Part shown: positions 1 through 8,899 of the stretch, piece by piece | Layout of the letters: each line of letters starts with the position of its first letter | How positions within the stretch are numbered: position 1 is the stretch's first letter | From: Archangium violaceum Cb vi76 | GTDB lineage: Bacteria > Myxococcota > Myxococcia > Myxococcales > Myxococcaceae | Assembly: GCF_000733295.1 (NCBI RefSeq) | Contig: NZ_JPMI01000213.1 | Coordinates: forward strand, 1-64,000 | DNA: 64,000 nt | Direction of reading: 5' to 3' | The notes under the pieces: model-generated | The model's database searches: none | What the model saw: the letters and a program-made list of their open reading frames with translations, nothing else | Told to the model about the DNA's origin: nothing | Made by a program: the position numbers and the translations under genes

Positions 1-410
1 CTCACCACGGAGACCGTGACACGGCGGTGGTGCGGTGACGTCCGGTGCTCCCAGACGTAGATGCCCTGCCACGTTCCCAGGTTCGCCTCGCCGCCCTTCA
101 CCGGCACGCTCAGCGAGTTCTGCGTCAGCACCGTGCGCACGTGCGCCGGCATGTCGTCCGGGCCCTCCGCGTCGTGGCGGAAGAGCGGGTCCCCGTCCTT
201 CACCAGCCGCGAGAAGAACGACTCCAGGTCCTTCCGCACGTCCGGGTCCGCGTTCTCACACAGCAGCAGCGAGGCGCTCGTGTGGTGCAGGAAGAGGGTG
301 CACAGGCCTTCCCGTGCACCGCTCTCCTCCACCGCTCGCTGCACCTCGCCCGTGATGTCGTAGAAGCCCCGGCCCCGCGTCGCCACCGTCAGTTCCTTCG
401 CGCGATACAT
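1..410 (-). CDS. YjbQ/UPF0047 family protein (3' end outside window)
   Basis: The reverse strand reads from an ATG at 408-410 (MYRAKELTVATRGRGF) to the window edge, giving 136 residues without a stop. Conserved UPF0047 features are visible: DITGEVQRAV, then LFLHHTSASLLLCENADPDV with the family's HHT(S)A and ENxDPDV motifs, and later HVRTVLTQNSLSVPV and GTWQGIYVWEHR. Homologues are about 130-140 aa, so only the last few residues are missing. The family is annotated as secondary thiamine-phosphate synthase because E. coli YjbQ has weak activity of that kind; the true role is unsettled. It lies 29 bp downstream of the esterase gene on the same strand and may be co-transcribed with it. Confidence 0.9.
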   Translation of the reverse strand, partial: MYRAKELTVATRGRGFYDITGEVQRAVEESGAREGLCTLFLHHTSASLLLCENADPDVRKDLESFFSRLVKDGDPLFRHDAEGPDDMPAHVRTVLTQNSLSVPVKGGEANLGTWQGIYVWEHRTSPHHRRVTVSVV

Positions 411-438
411 GGCTCGACTCCTCGGGGCCGGGATGGAT

Positions 439-1182
439 TCAACGACTCGTGAGACGGGCGTGCAGGAACTCCGCCATCCGCTCCAGCACTTCCGGCGCGA
501 TCGTGTGCGGTCCGTTGAAGGGGAGGAACTCCACCGGCAGTCCCGCGGTCGTCAGGAGCTCATTCAGCCGCTCCGCCTGATGGAAGGCCAGGATGTCGTC
601 GACGCGCCCGTGGCTCTGCAGCACCGGCAGGCTCGTGCGCTTCTCCGCCCGCTGCTTCCACTCGTCCTGGCAGATCAGCGTCCCCGACAGGATGCACAAC
701 CCCGCCGGTGCCTCTTCCAGCCGCAGCGCCACGTCCGTCGTGAGCATCGCGCCCTGGCTGAACCCGCCCAGGACGATCCGCCCATAGGGCAGCTTCGTCG
801 CCGCCGCCAGCGCCGACACCAGGCTCATCACTCCGCGCCGTGCCTGGGCCAGCCCCTCCGGCGTCGAGACCGCGAACTGCTCCCAGTTCCGCTCCTGCCG
901 CATCAGGACTTCCTCGGGCAGGTGGAACCACGCGGGGATCCGCTGCCCCATGAACTCCTGAGTCAGCGGCGCCGCCGGGAACACGAAGCGCACCTTCGGC
1001 CCCAGCTCCGGCTTCAGCTCCACCAGCTTCATCGCCGGTAGCATCAGGTCCGTGGCGGGCGCCCCGAAGCCGTGGCACAGCACCACCGCCAGCTCCGGGC
1101 TCGCTCCCTCGGCCACCCCATCCACCACCTGGCAGTCCAGCTCGCCCAGGCGCGTGCTCACACGTCGCATCGCGTGCCTCAT
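439..1182 (-). CDS. Alpha/beta-hydrolase, phospholipase/carboxylesterase family
   Basis: A 247-aa cytoplasmic serine hydrolase of the YpfH/carboxylesterase (Abhydrolase_2) type. The oxyanion segment LAVVLCHGFGAPATDL lies near residues 31-45, the nucleophile is Ser142 in GGFSQGAM, the acid is probably in HGRVDD, and the base is His in NGPHTI. No signal peptide is visible. The ATG at 1180-1182 overlaps the TAA of the upstream cyclophilin gene (TAATG), which indicates translational coupling. A second in-frame ATG at 1170 is possible but less well placed. The substrate is unknown; the family hydrolyses short acyl esters or acts on lysophospholipids. Confidence 0.88.
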   Translation of the reverse strand: MRHAMRRVSTRLGELDCQVVDGVAEGASPELAVVLCHGFGAPATDLMLPAMKLVELKPELGPKVRFVFPAAPLTQEFMGQRIPAWFHLPEEVLMRQERNWEQFAVSTPEGLAQARRGVMSLVSALAAATKLPYGRIVLGGFSQGAMLTTDVALRLEEAPAGLCILSGTLICQDEWKQRAEKRTSLPVLQSHGRVDDILAFHQAERLNELLTTAGLPVEFLPFNGPHTIAPEVLERMAEFLHARLTSR

Positions 1183-1961
1183 TACTTGGGCTGCTCGTCG
1201 CTGATCGTCACCTTCTTGAGCACCACGTCCTTCTGCGGCCTGTTGCGATCGCCGGTCGGCACGTTCGAGATGCGATCCACCACCTCGTAGCCCTTCACCA
1301 CCTCGCCGAAGATGGTGTGCCGGCCCGTCAGGTGCTCCGGCACCGACGTCGTGATGAAGAACTGGCTCCCGTTCGTCCCCGGTCCCCGGTTCGCCATCGC
1401 CAGCTGGCCCAGCTTCTCGAACTGCAGGCCGTTCTGGACCTCGTCCTCGAAGTTGTAGCCCGGCGAGCCCGCGCCCGTGCCCTCCGGGTCTCCGCCCTGG
1501 ATCATGAAGCCCGGGATGACCCGGTGGAAGATGACGTCCTTGTACAGCGGCGCGCCCTTCTTCATCTCCCGCGTCTTCGGGTCCGTCCACGCCTGCTCAC
1601 CGGTGGCCAGGCCCACGAAGTTCGCCACCGTGAGCGGCGAGGCCTTCGAGAAGAGCCGCAACACGATGGTGCCCTGGTTCGTGTCCATCGTGGCGAACAG
1701 CTCCTGGCCCTCCAGCGCCTTCTTCTGCCAGGGGCCCGGGTTCTCCGCGGGCGGCTTCGTCCGGGGCACCGCGCTGGAGCCGTGGACCTTCGGCTCGGTG
1801 GCGGCCTGCGTGTCCGCCGGGGGCGTCGCGGGCGCGGCCTCGGGAGGCTTCTGGGCCGCCGGAGGCGTCGTGCTCGGGGGAGGAGTCGTCTCGGCCTGCT
1901 TGTCCTTGCAGGCGGTCAGGGCGAGAAGCAGGAGTCCGGTCTTCAGCAGTCGATTGCTCAT
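1182..1961 (-). CDS. Cyclophilin-type peptidyl-prolyl isomerase lipoprotein
   Basis: A 259-aa protein. The N-terminus (MSNRLLKTGLLLLALTACKDK) is a lipoprotein signal with the lipobox LTAC; the +2 residue is Lys. It is followed by about 55 residues of Pro/Ala/Thr-rich linker. The cyclophilin domain runs from about residue 85 to the end and contains FHRVIPGFMIQGGD, the characteristic active-site segment, then GPGTNGSQFFIT and HTIFGEVVKG. The expected role is proline cis-trans isomerisation during folding of envelope or secreted proteins, from a membrane anchor facing the periplasm. It is the first gene of a coupled pair with the downstream esterase. Confidence 0.93.
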   Translation of the reverse strand: MSNRLLKTGLLLLALTACKDKQAETTPPPSTTPPAAQKPPEAAPATPPADTQAATEPKVHGSSAVPRTKPPAENPGPWQKKALEGQELFATMDTNQGTIVLRLFSKASPLTVANFVGLATGEQAWTDPKTREMKKGAPLYKDVIFHRVIPGFMIQGGDPEGTGAGSPGYNFEDEVQNGLQFEKLGQLAMANRGPGTNGSQFFITTSVPEHLTGRHTIFGEVVKGYEVVDRISNVPTGDRNRPQKDVVLKKVTISDEQPK

Positions 1962-2023
1962 GGGACGGGCATCCTACAAAGCGAACGGAGGCTCGCAACC
2001 CGGCTCGTCGAGGAATGAACCGC

Positions 2024-2041
2024 TCTGAACCGGTGTTCAGA
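2024..2041. promoter_or_regulatory. Inverted repeat between divergent genes
   Basis: TCTGAAC and GTTCAGA form a perfect 7-bp inverted repeat separated by CGGT. It sits between the divergent cyclophilin gene (start 1961) and the lipase-CHAT gene (start 2191). It could be an operator or a short hairpin. A TAGAAT hexamer at 2112-2117 could be a -10 element for the rightward gene, but I see no convincing -35 partner. Confidence 0.35.
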
Positions 2042-2190
2042 ACCGCGCACGCCTGCTCCGAGCGTTCAGTGCCGTACCGTCCGGCGGATCCGGCCAGTCG
2101 GAACGGAACCGTAGAATCCCCGCTATCGTCAGTTCTCCTGGAGCTCGAGCGTGAGCGCCTGGGGGTGGGTGTCCCTCTCTGGAGGAAGCA

Positions 2191-5100
2191 ATGGCCGCCG
2201 TCATCAAGGATGTCGTCGTTCTGCTGCCGGGTCTGCTCGGCAGCGTGCTCAAGCGGGACGGCAAGGAAATCTGGGGGCTGTCGGGCAGCGCCATCTTCCG
2301 CGCGCTCTTCAGCGGCACGGGCAGCGTGAAGTCCCTCACCCTGAAGTCCGACAGCGGGGGAGAGCTCGCCGACGATGGCGTGGAAGCCACCGCCATGCTT
2401 CCCGACACGCACCTCATCCCCGGGCTGTGGAAGGTGGACGGCTACACGCGCGTGGCCGAGACGCTGGTGAGCCAGCTCGGCCTCATTCCGGGCGCCAACT
2501 TCTTCGAGTTTCCCTACGACTGGCGGCGCGACATCCGCTTCACCGCGAAGCGGCTCGCCCAGCAGGCTCCGCGCTGGCTCCACGCGTGGCGCAACAGCCA
2601 CGGGGGCCATCCCGACGCGCGCCTCATCCTCGTGGGCCACTCCATGGGCGGCGTCGTCTCGCGCTACTTCCTCGAGTGCCTCGGCGGCTGGAAGGACACC
2701 CGCGCGCTCATCACCTTCGGCACGCCCCACCGCGGCTCGTTCATGGCGCTGCAGGCGCTCGCGCTGGGCTTCCGCAAGGACCTCGGGCCGGTGAACCTCT
2801 TCGATCTGACGGCGATGGTGCGCTCGCTGCCCTCGGCGTACCAGTTGCTGCCCATCTACCCGTGCGTGCAGATGCCCGACGGGAGCCTCGTCCGTCCGGG
2901 CGAGGCGAAGGGCATTGGCGGGTTGGATCCCGTCCGCGCCGCGCAGGGCCTCGCCTTCCAGCGGGAGATCGAGAGCGCGATGCTGGCCAACTCGCGCAGC
3001 TCCGCGTACCTCGAGCAGGGCTACGACCTCCACCCCGTGGTGGGCACCTTCCAGCCCACGCTGCAGGGCGTGCGCGTCCAGGCGTCCGGCGCGGTGGAGA
3101 TGCTCTACAGCGACCCGGACGGCACGGACAACGGCGGTGATGGCACCGTGCCGCGCGTCTCCGCCTTCCCCCTGGAGGAGCGGCACCACTCGCGCGTCAT
3201 GTACAGCCCCACGTCCCACGCCTCGCTGCAGAACGCCTTCGAGGTGCTGGCCCACGTGCAGGGGGTGCTCACCGGCCAGGAGATCCACCTCGACAAGTAC
3301 CGGGCGCCGGAGCAGGCGGCCAGGCAGCTCTCGTTGCACATCGAGGATGCGTACGCGCACGACGAGCCGGTGAAGGTGCGTGTCCGTCCCTCGGCCGAGC
3401 CCGTTTCGCTCCGGGCCTTCGTCACCCACGTGAAGACGCAGCAGACCTTCGCGGCGGAGCTCGAGCGGGACGCGGATGGCTTCCACGTGGGCACGCTGCC
3501 GCCGCTGCCGGCCGGCATGTACCGCGTGAGCGTCAAGGGTGGCCCCGAGGTCATCCCCGTCACCGACGTCTTCGCCGTCTTCCACCGTGCGGGCGAGCTG
3601 CCGGCGGACGGGGAGGACGTGGTGAACGAGCTGGTGAGCTTCCACACCTCGGGAGCCCCGGCTCCGGAGCCGGATACGCAGCGCAAGGTGACGAATCCGG
3701 TGGTGCCCGTGCTTCTCCAGCACAGCACCCTGGTGACGCCCGCGCCGGAGCCCACCGAGCCTCCGGTGTCGCGGGACGAGGGGCAGGCCATTACCCGCTA
3801 TCCCTCGGTGGAGCCGCTCGTGCCCGCGCGGGCCGGGCAGAAGCTTCCGCTCACCGTGGACCTGACGCTGGCGGAGGTGGGGGCGGTGACGGAGTCCGCG
3901 GGCGTCACCCTGTCCGGACTGGCGCCGGACTGGAAGGATCTCCCCATCAAGGTCCGGCTGCTCTGCTCGGAGATGACGTTCCCCGCGGGACAGGATTCGG
4001 GCACGGTGTATGTGCGGCGCAACGAGGCCTCCACCCCCGTGACCCTGACCGGCACCGTCAATCCGGGCGCCTCGGGCGAGCTCACCGTGGTGGCCACCTT
4101 CGAGTACAACGGGCGGTTCTGCGGCGCGGCCCGCAGGCGCATCCCCATCGAGTCCTCTGGCTCGGGTGGTGTGGATCCGTCCTCCTCGCGTTCCCCCTCG
4201 ACGCCGCCGGCGGGAATGACGCCCGCGTCCGCGAAGGAGGCGCCGGAGGGAGGGACGTTCGCCCTCGAGGCCGGTGCGCAGAAGCCCCACCTGACGGTGC
4301 AGATCCACAAGCTGGACAAGGGCAACCCGCGGCGCCTGTACTGGATGCTCCACGTGTCGGTGCCGTGCAAGGGATTGCCGGCGCGGCTCTCGGGAGACCT
4401 GGATCTGGGCTCGGACCCGTCCGCCTTCTTCCAGAGCGTGGCCGCCACGGCGCGCGAGCTGCGCTCCGGCGAGCACTTCCCCTGGTTCCTCGGGTTGGGG
4501 AAGCTGCTCTACCAGCGCACGCCCAACGCCTTCCGGGAGACGTTCCGGGCGCTGCGTCAGGAGTACGGGCCGGGCTTCCCCATCCAGTTCATCACGGATG
4601 ATCCGCACATCCCCTGGGAGCTGATGGCGCCCTCGGATGTGCCGGACGCGGGGTTGCTGTGCATGGACCATCCGGTGGCGCGGTGGCTGCTGGACTACCA
4701 GACGTCGATGACGGCGCGCCTGACGCACGGGGACATTCTCACCATCGCTCCGGACTACCAGTACCACGCGCACCTGGCGCCGCTGCCGCAGGCGCAGGAG
4801 GAATCGAAGCAGCTCTCCAAGCGCTTCCGGGCGGTGCGTGTCGCTGGCAGGCGTCAGTCCGTGCTGAACCTGTTGGGCGGTGGCTACGCGCCCACCGTGG
4901 GGCTGGTGCACTTCGCGGGGCATGGCAAGTACAGCCCGAACAACGAGGTGTCGCCCTCCTGCGTGTTCCTGGAGGACGGGGAGCTGAGGACGCTCGAGGT
5001 CCGCAACTCCATGGTGATGCTGGGGCAGAAGTCGCGGCCGCTCGTCATTTTCAACGCCTGCGAGGTGGGCACGGCCACCGAGCTGCTCGGAGGCATTGGC

Positions 5101-5364
5101 GGCTGGGCCGAGACGTTCGTGAGCGAGTCCTTCGCGGGCTTCATCGCGCCGCTGTGGCCGGTGCAGGACGCGCATGCGCGCAACGCGGTGGAGCAGTTGG
5201 TGGCGGACCTGAAGGAGAAGCACCTCTCCGTGGGCGAGGCACTCCGCCGCCTGCGCCAGAGCGAGGCGAGGACGTCTCCCACGTACCTGTCCTACGTGTA
5301 CGTGGGGGATGTGATGGCGCGCTTCGCTCCGGCGGTCGCCGCGGCCAGCACCGCCGCGGCGTGA
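2191..5364 (+). CDS. Lipase/acyltransferase fused to a C-terminal CHAT caspase-like protease domain
   Basis: A 1057-aa protein with a strong SD (GGAGGA) 7 nt before ATG. Residues 1-360 are an LCAT/PGAP1-like alpha/beta hydrolase with Ser151 in VGHSMGG, Asp317 in GGDGTVP and His343 in SPTSHAS, a complete Ser-Asp-His triad. Residues about 370-640 resemble two beta-rich sections with a Ser/Pro linker near 655-680. The C-terminal 380 residues form a CHAT peptidase module: a PHIPWELM pre-domain motif, catalytic His911 in HFAGHGKY and Cys957 in FNACEVG. No signal peptide or membrane segment is evident, so it is probably cytoplasmic. CHAT peptidases act in bacterial protease-controlled effector systems such as gasdermin and type III-E CRISPR; here one polypeptide carries both a lipid hydrolase and a protease. 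The fusion's function is unknown. Confidence 0.85.
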   Translation: MAAVIKDVVVLLPGLLGSVLKRDGKEIWGLSGSAIFRALFSGTGSVKSLTLKSDSGGELADDGVEATAMLPDTHLIPGLWKVDGYTRVAETLVSQLGLIPGANFFEFPYDWRRDIRFTAKRLAQQAPRWLHAWRNSHGGHPDARLILVGHSMGGVVSRYFLECLGGWKDTRALITFGTPHRGSFMALQALALGFRKDLGPVNLFDLTAMVRSLPSAYQLLPIYPCVQMPDGSLVRPGEAKGIGGLDPVRAAQGLAFQREIESAMLANSRSSAYLEQGYDLHPVVGTFQPTLQGVRVQASGAVEMLYSDPDGTDNGGDGTVPRVSAFPLEERHHSRVMYSPTSHASLQNAFEVLAHVQGVLTGQEIHLDKYRAPEQAARQLSLHIEDAYAHDEPVKVRVRPSAEPVSLRAFVTHVKTQQTFAAELERDADGFHVGTLPPLPAGMYRVSVKGGPEVIPVTDVFAVFHRAGELPADGEDVVNELVSFHTSGAPAPEPDTQRKVTNPVVPVLLQHSTLVTPAPEPTEPPVSRDEGQAITRYPSVEPLVPARAGQKLPLTVDLTLAEVGAVTESAGVTLSGLAPDWKDLPIKVRLLCSEMTFPAGQDSGTVYVRRNEASTPVTLTGTVNPGASGELTVVATFEYNGRFCGAARRRIPIESSGSGGVDPSSSRSPSTPPAGMTPASAKEAPEGGTFALEAGAQKPHLTVQIHKLDKGNPRRLYWMLHVSVPCKGLPARLSGDLDLGSDPSAFFQSVAATARELRSGEHFPWFLGLGKLLYQRTPNAFRETFRALRQEYGPGFPIQFITDDPHIPWELMAPSDVPDAGLLCMDHPVARWLLDYQTSMTARLTHGDILTIAPDYQYHAHLAPLPQAQEESKQLSKRFRAVRVAGRRQSVLNLLGGGYAPTVGLVHFAGHGKYSPNNEVSPSCVFLEDGELRTLEVRNSMVMLGQKSRPLVIFNACEVGTATELLGGIGGWAETFVSESFAGFIAPLWPVQDAHARNAVEQLVADLKEKHLSVGEALRRLRQSEARTSPTYLSYVYVGDVMARFAPAVAAASTAAA

Positions 5365-5367
5365 TGC

Positions 5368-6285
5368 TCAGGGTCGCGTCTCGAGGGCCAGGGCGACCAT
5401 CGCCTCGGTGAGGTCGCCCGGGTAGTAGTTGGAGAAGCCGGGCAGGCCCGTGAGGGCCGCCTCCGCGTGGTCCATGTCGTCCAGCCGCACCACCCGCGAG
5501 CCCGGCACCTCCGCGTCCACCGCGTTCACCAATCCATCGCACGCCCACCCGTAGCGCTCGTGCACGTAGGCGCACAGCGGTCTCAGCAGCGAGCGCCTCG
5601 ACAGCCGCGACGTCGCCAGTGACACAGTGGGGATGTCCATCGGGTGCGGGTGCTGGCGCACGAACTCCATCCGCCGCGCGTACGACAGGTCCTCCACCGA
5701 GCCCGCGTCCCCCTGGAACAGCGAGGGAAACGTCACGTCCAGCAACCGCCGCAGCGAGGGCGTCGTCACCAGGTCATTCGCGATGACCGAGCCGCCAAAC
5801 GGCGACTGCAGCGTCACCACCGCGCGCACGTGCCGGCGCAACTCCGGATGGAGTGCCAGCGTGCTCAGCGCCTCCACGCCCCCCTTGCTGTGCCCCACCA
5901 GCACCACCGAGCGGCGGAAGTGGATGGCGTCCAGCAGTGCCTCGCGGACCACCTTCACGTTGTCCGCGAGCCGCCCCTCCGTGTCCACCGCCACTTCTCG
6001 CGTCTCCAGCCCCCGCTTCTCCAGCCGTGCCTGGTTGTCCTCCAGATAGCCGGGCACCTCGTCCCCCAACATCCCCTTCACCATCAGGTACAGGTGCCGC
6101 CGTGCCTCGTCCGGCAGCACCGGCTCGCCCTCGCGCACGCGCTGGTGCACCTCGCGGAACCGGGCCGTGACATCCGTGGGCGGCGGCGTCTCCGCCTTGA
6201 ACCACCCGGCCAGCCCCCTGCTCCCGGGGCCCGGCTCGCGCACCGCCTCGGGCAGTTCTCTCAGCGACCGCAGGAGCCGGGCCAC
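5368..6285 (-). CDS. Alpha/beta hydrolase with lipase-type nucleophile elbow
   Basis: A 305-aa cytoplasmic hydrolase. The nucleophile elbow VVLVGHSKGGVEAL places Ser133, and TLQSPFGGSVIAND follows the nucleophile strand. A candidate acid/base pair lies in VVRLDDMDHAEA near residues 270-282. Its stop lies 3 bp from the stop of the convergent lipase-CHAT gene, so the two hydrolase genes end tail to tail. It resembles hypothetical triacylglycerol-lipase-like proteins, but the substrate cannot be inferred. It is read away from the polyamine operon, with about 170 bp between the two starts. Confidence 0.8.
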   Translation of the reverse strand: MARLLRSLRELPEAVREPGPGSRGLAGWFKAETPPPTDVTARFREVHQRVREGEPVLPDEARRHLYLMVKGMLGDEVPGYLEDNQARLEKRGLETREVAVDTEGRLADNVKVVREALLDAIHFRRSVVLVGHSKGGVEALSTLALHPELRRHVRAVVTLQSPFGGSVIANDLVTTPSLRRLLDVTFPSLFQGDAGSVEDLSYARRMEFVRQHPHPMDIPTVSLATSRLSRRSLLRPLCAYVHERYGWACDGLVNAVDAEVPGSRVVRLDDMDHAEAALTGLPGFSNYYPGDLTEAMVALALETRP

Positions 6286-6458
6286 GGCCCCCGTGGCGGG
6301 CTGCCGCGGAGCGTTACGGAGAGTACGTACCCCCTCGATGGGGCGGGGGGGGCGGGGCAGGGGAAACGAGATCCTTCCGAGACATACGGGCCCTCAGCGT
6401 ACCAGGACCGGGCCCGTCCGTTCTCCAGCACACACAGGCGGGGGGCTCGTGATAGAAG

Positions 6459-6836
6459 GTGGGGCTCGTAAGGGGAGGAAGGACGCTGACGACCGGACAG
6501 GAATGGCTCGTGGATGTGTGCGGGTGCCCGCCAGAGCGCCTGAAGGACACGGCTGCGCTCGCGGCCCTGTTCGAGGAGCTCATCGTGTTGCTGGAGCTGA
6601 AGGTGGTGGGTCAGCCGCAGTGGCACGTGTTCCCGGAGCCGGGCGGCATCACCGGTCTCACGCTGCTGGCGGAGAGCCACCTGGCCGTCCATACCTTCCC
6701 CGAGCACGGCTTCGCCGCGCTCAACGTCTACTGCTGCCGCACCCGCAAGCGCCCGGACTTCGAGGCGCTGCTGGCGCGGCACCTGGGCGCGGCCTCCTGC
6801 CGCGTCCGTGAGCTGCCCCGGGGGGTGGAGGCGTGA
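6459..6836 (+). CDS. speD: S-adenosylmethionine decarboxylase proenzyme
   Basis: A short bacterial AdoMetDC (class 1B) that supplies decarboxylated SAM for aminopropyl transfer. The processing motif TLLAESHLAVHTFPEHGFA contains the Glu-Ser bond that is self-cleaved to form the pyruvoyl group; the conserved His and the downstream NVYCC cysteines are present. The open frame begins at GTG 6459, but the SD-like AGGGGAGGAAGG at 6471-6482 lies inside it. Translation may therefore start at the in-frame CTG 6486 (LTTGQEWLVDV), giving 116 aa. The stop overlaps the GTG of the next gene (GTGA). It is the first gene of a six-gene operon that also encodes an aminopropyltransferase. Confidence 0.92.
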   Translation: MGLVRGGRTLTTGQEWLVDVCGCPPERLKDTAALAALFEELIVLLELKVVGQPQWHVFPEPGGITGLTLLAESHLAVHTFPEHGFAALNVYCCRTRKRPDFEALLARHLGAASCRVRELPRGVEA

Positions 6837-8734
6837 CGCAGGGCAACTGTCCTTCCTGTGGAGCTCCCGTCGAGTTCTCCGCGGGCACGGCATTGGTGGT
6901 GGTGTGTGGCCACTGCCAGACGGTGGTGGCCCGTCAGGGCAAACACCTCGAGGCGCACGGGAAGATCGGCGCCATCGTCGACACCGACTCGCCCCTCCAG
7001 CTCAACGCCGAGGGCCGTATCGGCCGCGACGGCTACCGGCTGGTGGGCCACCTGCAGAAGGATCACGGCGCGGGGCCCTGGGACGAGTGGTACGTGGAGT
7101 TCGACGACGGGCGCACCGGCTGGCTCTCCGAGTCCGAGGGGGCCTTCCACCTGATGATCGCCTCCGGCACCGAGCCGGAGCTGGTGCTCGAGGACTTCGA
7201 GCCCGGCCACCGCTTCACGTTGCAGGGCCACCGGCTGGTGGTGGAGGAGCGCGGGCATGGCCACGTGGTGGCCGCCGCGGGCCAGCTCCCCAGTGACGTG
7301 GACCCGACGGCGGACAGCCACTACGTGGACGCCACGGGCCCCGGCGGCGTCTTCGTCACGCTCGACTTCGGCACCGGGGCGAGCGAGCCCGAGGTCTACG
7401 TCGGCAAGAAGCTGAAGCTGACGGAGCTGGGCATTCCCCCGGACCAGCTGCGGCCCAAGGTGCGCAAGGTGGCGCTGCAACAGGCGCGCTGCACCCAGTG
7501 CAACGGCCCCCTGGACCTGCACGCTCCGGACCGCACCAAACGCGTGGCCTGCCCCTTCTGTGGCGCGCTGTTGGACGCGAGCCGCGGCAAGCTGTCCTTC
7601 CTCCAACTGCTGGAGAAGCCGGAGCACCCGCCGCTCATTCCCCTGGGCGCCAAGGGCAAGCTGCGGGACGTCGAGTGGGTGTGCATCGGCTTCCTGATTC
7701 GCTCGTGCAGGGTGGAGGGGGTCCGCTACCCGTGGGAGGAGTACCTCCTCTTCAACCGCCAGCGCGGCTTCATCTGGCTGATGCAGTCCAACGGGCACTG
7801 GACCCTCCTCGAGCCGCTGGCCGCGGGTGACGTGGCGGTGGCCCCGGGCGTCGCCGCGCACCTGGACAACCGGCGCTACCGGGCCTTCCAGAGCGTGACC
7901 GCCGAGACCGAGACGGTGCTCGGCGAGTTCTACTGGGAGGTCCAGGCCGGTGAGACGGCACAGGCCGAGGAGTACGTGGCCCCCCCGTTCTCGGTGAACG
8001 TGGACCGCACCGACAACGAGGTGACGTACACGCTCGGCGAGTACGTGGCCCCCGAGGTCATCAAGGACGCCTTCAAGCTCGAGGAGCCCCTGCCCAAGCC
8101 GGAGGGGATTGCCCCCAGCCAGCCCAACCCGAACTCCAGCGCGGGCACCTGGAAGTGGACGGGCATCTGGGCCACGGTGCTGCTCGCCGTCTTCCTCGTC
8201 GCCAACATCAGCGCCGACAAGCGCACCGTGCTGGAGCAGGAGGTCCGCCTGGAGCCGGACGCGCAGTCCGGCACGCCCTCGGCCATGGCCTTCAGCGAGC
8301 CCTTCGAAATCCGCAAGCGCGGCAACGTGGAGGCCAACCTGTGGGGGCAGGTGAACAACTCCTGGCTCGGCGTCCAGGGAGACCTGGTGAACGAGGCGAC
8401 CGGCGAGGCCGTCAGCTTCTACGAAGAGGTGAGCATGTACTCCGGCCGTGACTCGGACGGCTCGTGGACCGAGGGCAGCCAGCGCGAGACGGAATACCTG
8501 TCCGCGGTGGCCCCGGGGCGCTACGTGCTGCGCACCACGGCCTTCTTCGACGGCCGGCCCAGGTCGCCCCTGAGCTACAAGGTGAGGCTCGTGAGCGACA
8601 CGCCGCGCGGCTCCTGGTTCTGTGTCGCGCTGGTGATGCTGTTCATCGCGCCCGCCCTGGCCTTCTTCCGCTCCTCCAGCTTCGAGTCGGCGCGCTGGGC
8701 GGAGAGCAACCTGGGTTCCAGCTCGGATGATTGA
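6833..8734 (+). CDS. DUF4178 protein with zinc-ribbon motifs and two membrane segments
   Basis: A 633-aa protein starting at GTG, which overlaps the speD stop. Two treble-clef/zinc-ribbon-like Cys pairs are visible: CPSC (6-9) with CGHC (25-28), and CTQC (220-223) with CPFC (240-243). Two DUF4178-type beta-rich segments (DGYRLVGHLQ... and ...WVCIGFLIRSC) follow the Cys sites. Hydrophobic stretches near 443-460 (GIWATVLLAVFLVANIS) and 597-615 (FCVALVMLFIAPALAFF) are probable transmembrane helices flanking an extracytoplasmic domain. DUF4178 genes are known to co-occur with speD, DUF350 and spermidine-synthase-like genes, sometimes near PspA-type membrane stress systems; the biochemical function is unknown. 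Confidence 0.8.
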   Translation: MTQGNCPSCGAPVEFSAGTALVVVCGHCQTVVARQGKHLEAHGKIGAIVDTDSPLQLNAEGRIGRDGYRLVGHLQKDHGAGPWDEWYVEFDDGRTGWLSESEGAFHLMIASGTEPELVLEDFEPGHRFTLQGHRLVVEERGHGHVVAAAGQLPSDVDPTADSHYVDATGPGGVFVTLDFGTGASEPEVYVGKKLKLTELGIPPDQLRPKVRKVALQQARCTQCNGPLDLHAPDRTKRVACPFCGALLDASRGKLSFLQLLEKPEHPPLIPLGAKGKLRDVEWVCIGFLIRSCRVEGVRYPWEEYLLFNRQRGFIWLMQSNGHWTLLEPLAAGDVAVAPGVAAHLDNRRYRAFQSVTAETETVLGEFYWEVQAGETAQAEEYVAPPFSVNVDRTDNEVTYTLGEYVAPEVIKDAFKLEEPLPKPEGIAPSQPNPNSSAGTWKWTGIWATVLLAVFLVANISADKRTVLEQEVRLEPDAQSGTPSAMAFSEPFEIRKRGNVEANLWGQVNNSWLGVQGDLVNEATGEAVSFYEEVSMYSGRDSDGSWTEGSQRETEYLSAVAPGRYVLRTTAFFDGRPRSPLSYKVRLVSDTPRGSWFCVALVMLFIAPALAFFRSSSFESARWAESNLGSSSDD

Positions 8735-8749
8735 GAAGAGAGGGTGTCC

Positions 8750-8899
8750 ATGAAGTACATCGGCGGAATCGTCGTCATCCTCTATGCCGTGGTGGCATTC
8801 ACCGGCTGTGAGCCCTTCACCCGTTCGCAGCGTGGCCAGGCCGTGGCACGCGGCGGCGGTGTGCGAACCTGGACCGGCGGTTTCATGGGAGGGAAGTGA
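8750..8899 (+). CDS. Small lipoprotein, 49 aa
   Basis: ATG at 8750 with GAGAGGG just upstream opens a 49-codon frame that ends TGATG, overlapping the DUF350 start. The N-terminus KYIGGIVVILYAVVAFTGC is a short hydrophobic signal ending in a lipobox-like FTGC (Cys20). The mature part is Gly/Arg-rich and ends GGFMGGK. Its position between DUF4178 and DUF350 corresponds to the place where other genomes often carry a small lipoprotein (DUF4247-type), but similarity to that family cannot be shown by eye. The tight packing and SD argue that it is real. Confidence 0.72.
   Translation: MKYIGGIVVILYAVVAFTGCEPFTRSQRGQAVARGGGVRTWTGGFMGGK

Noticed and set aside
1597-5223. A 1208-residue open frame on the minus strand
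   Set aside because: It lies opposite the lipase-CHAT gene and the cyclophilin gene, lacks domains and is Arg/His-rich: a shadow of GC-rich coding DNA. The same applies to 8917-10797, 43116-45473 and 59899-63360 (minus).
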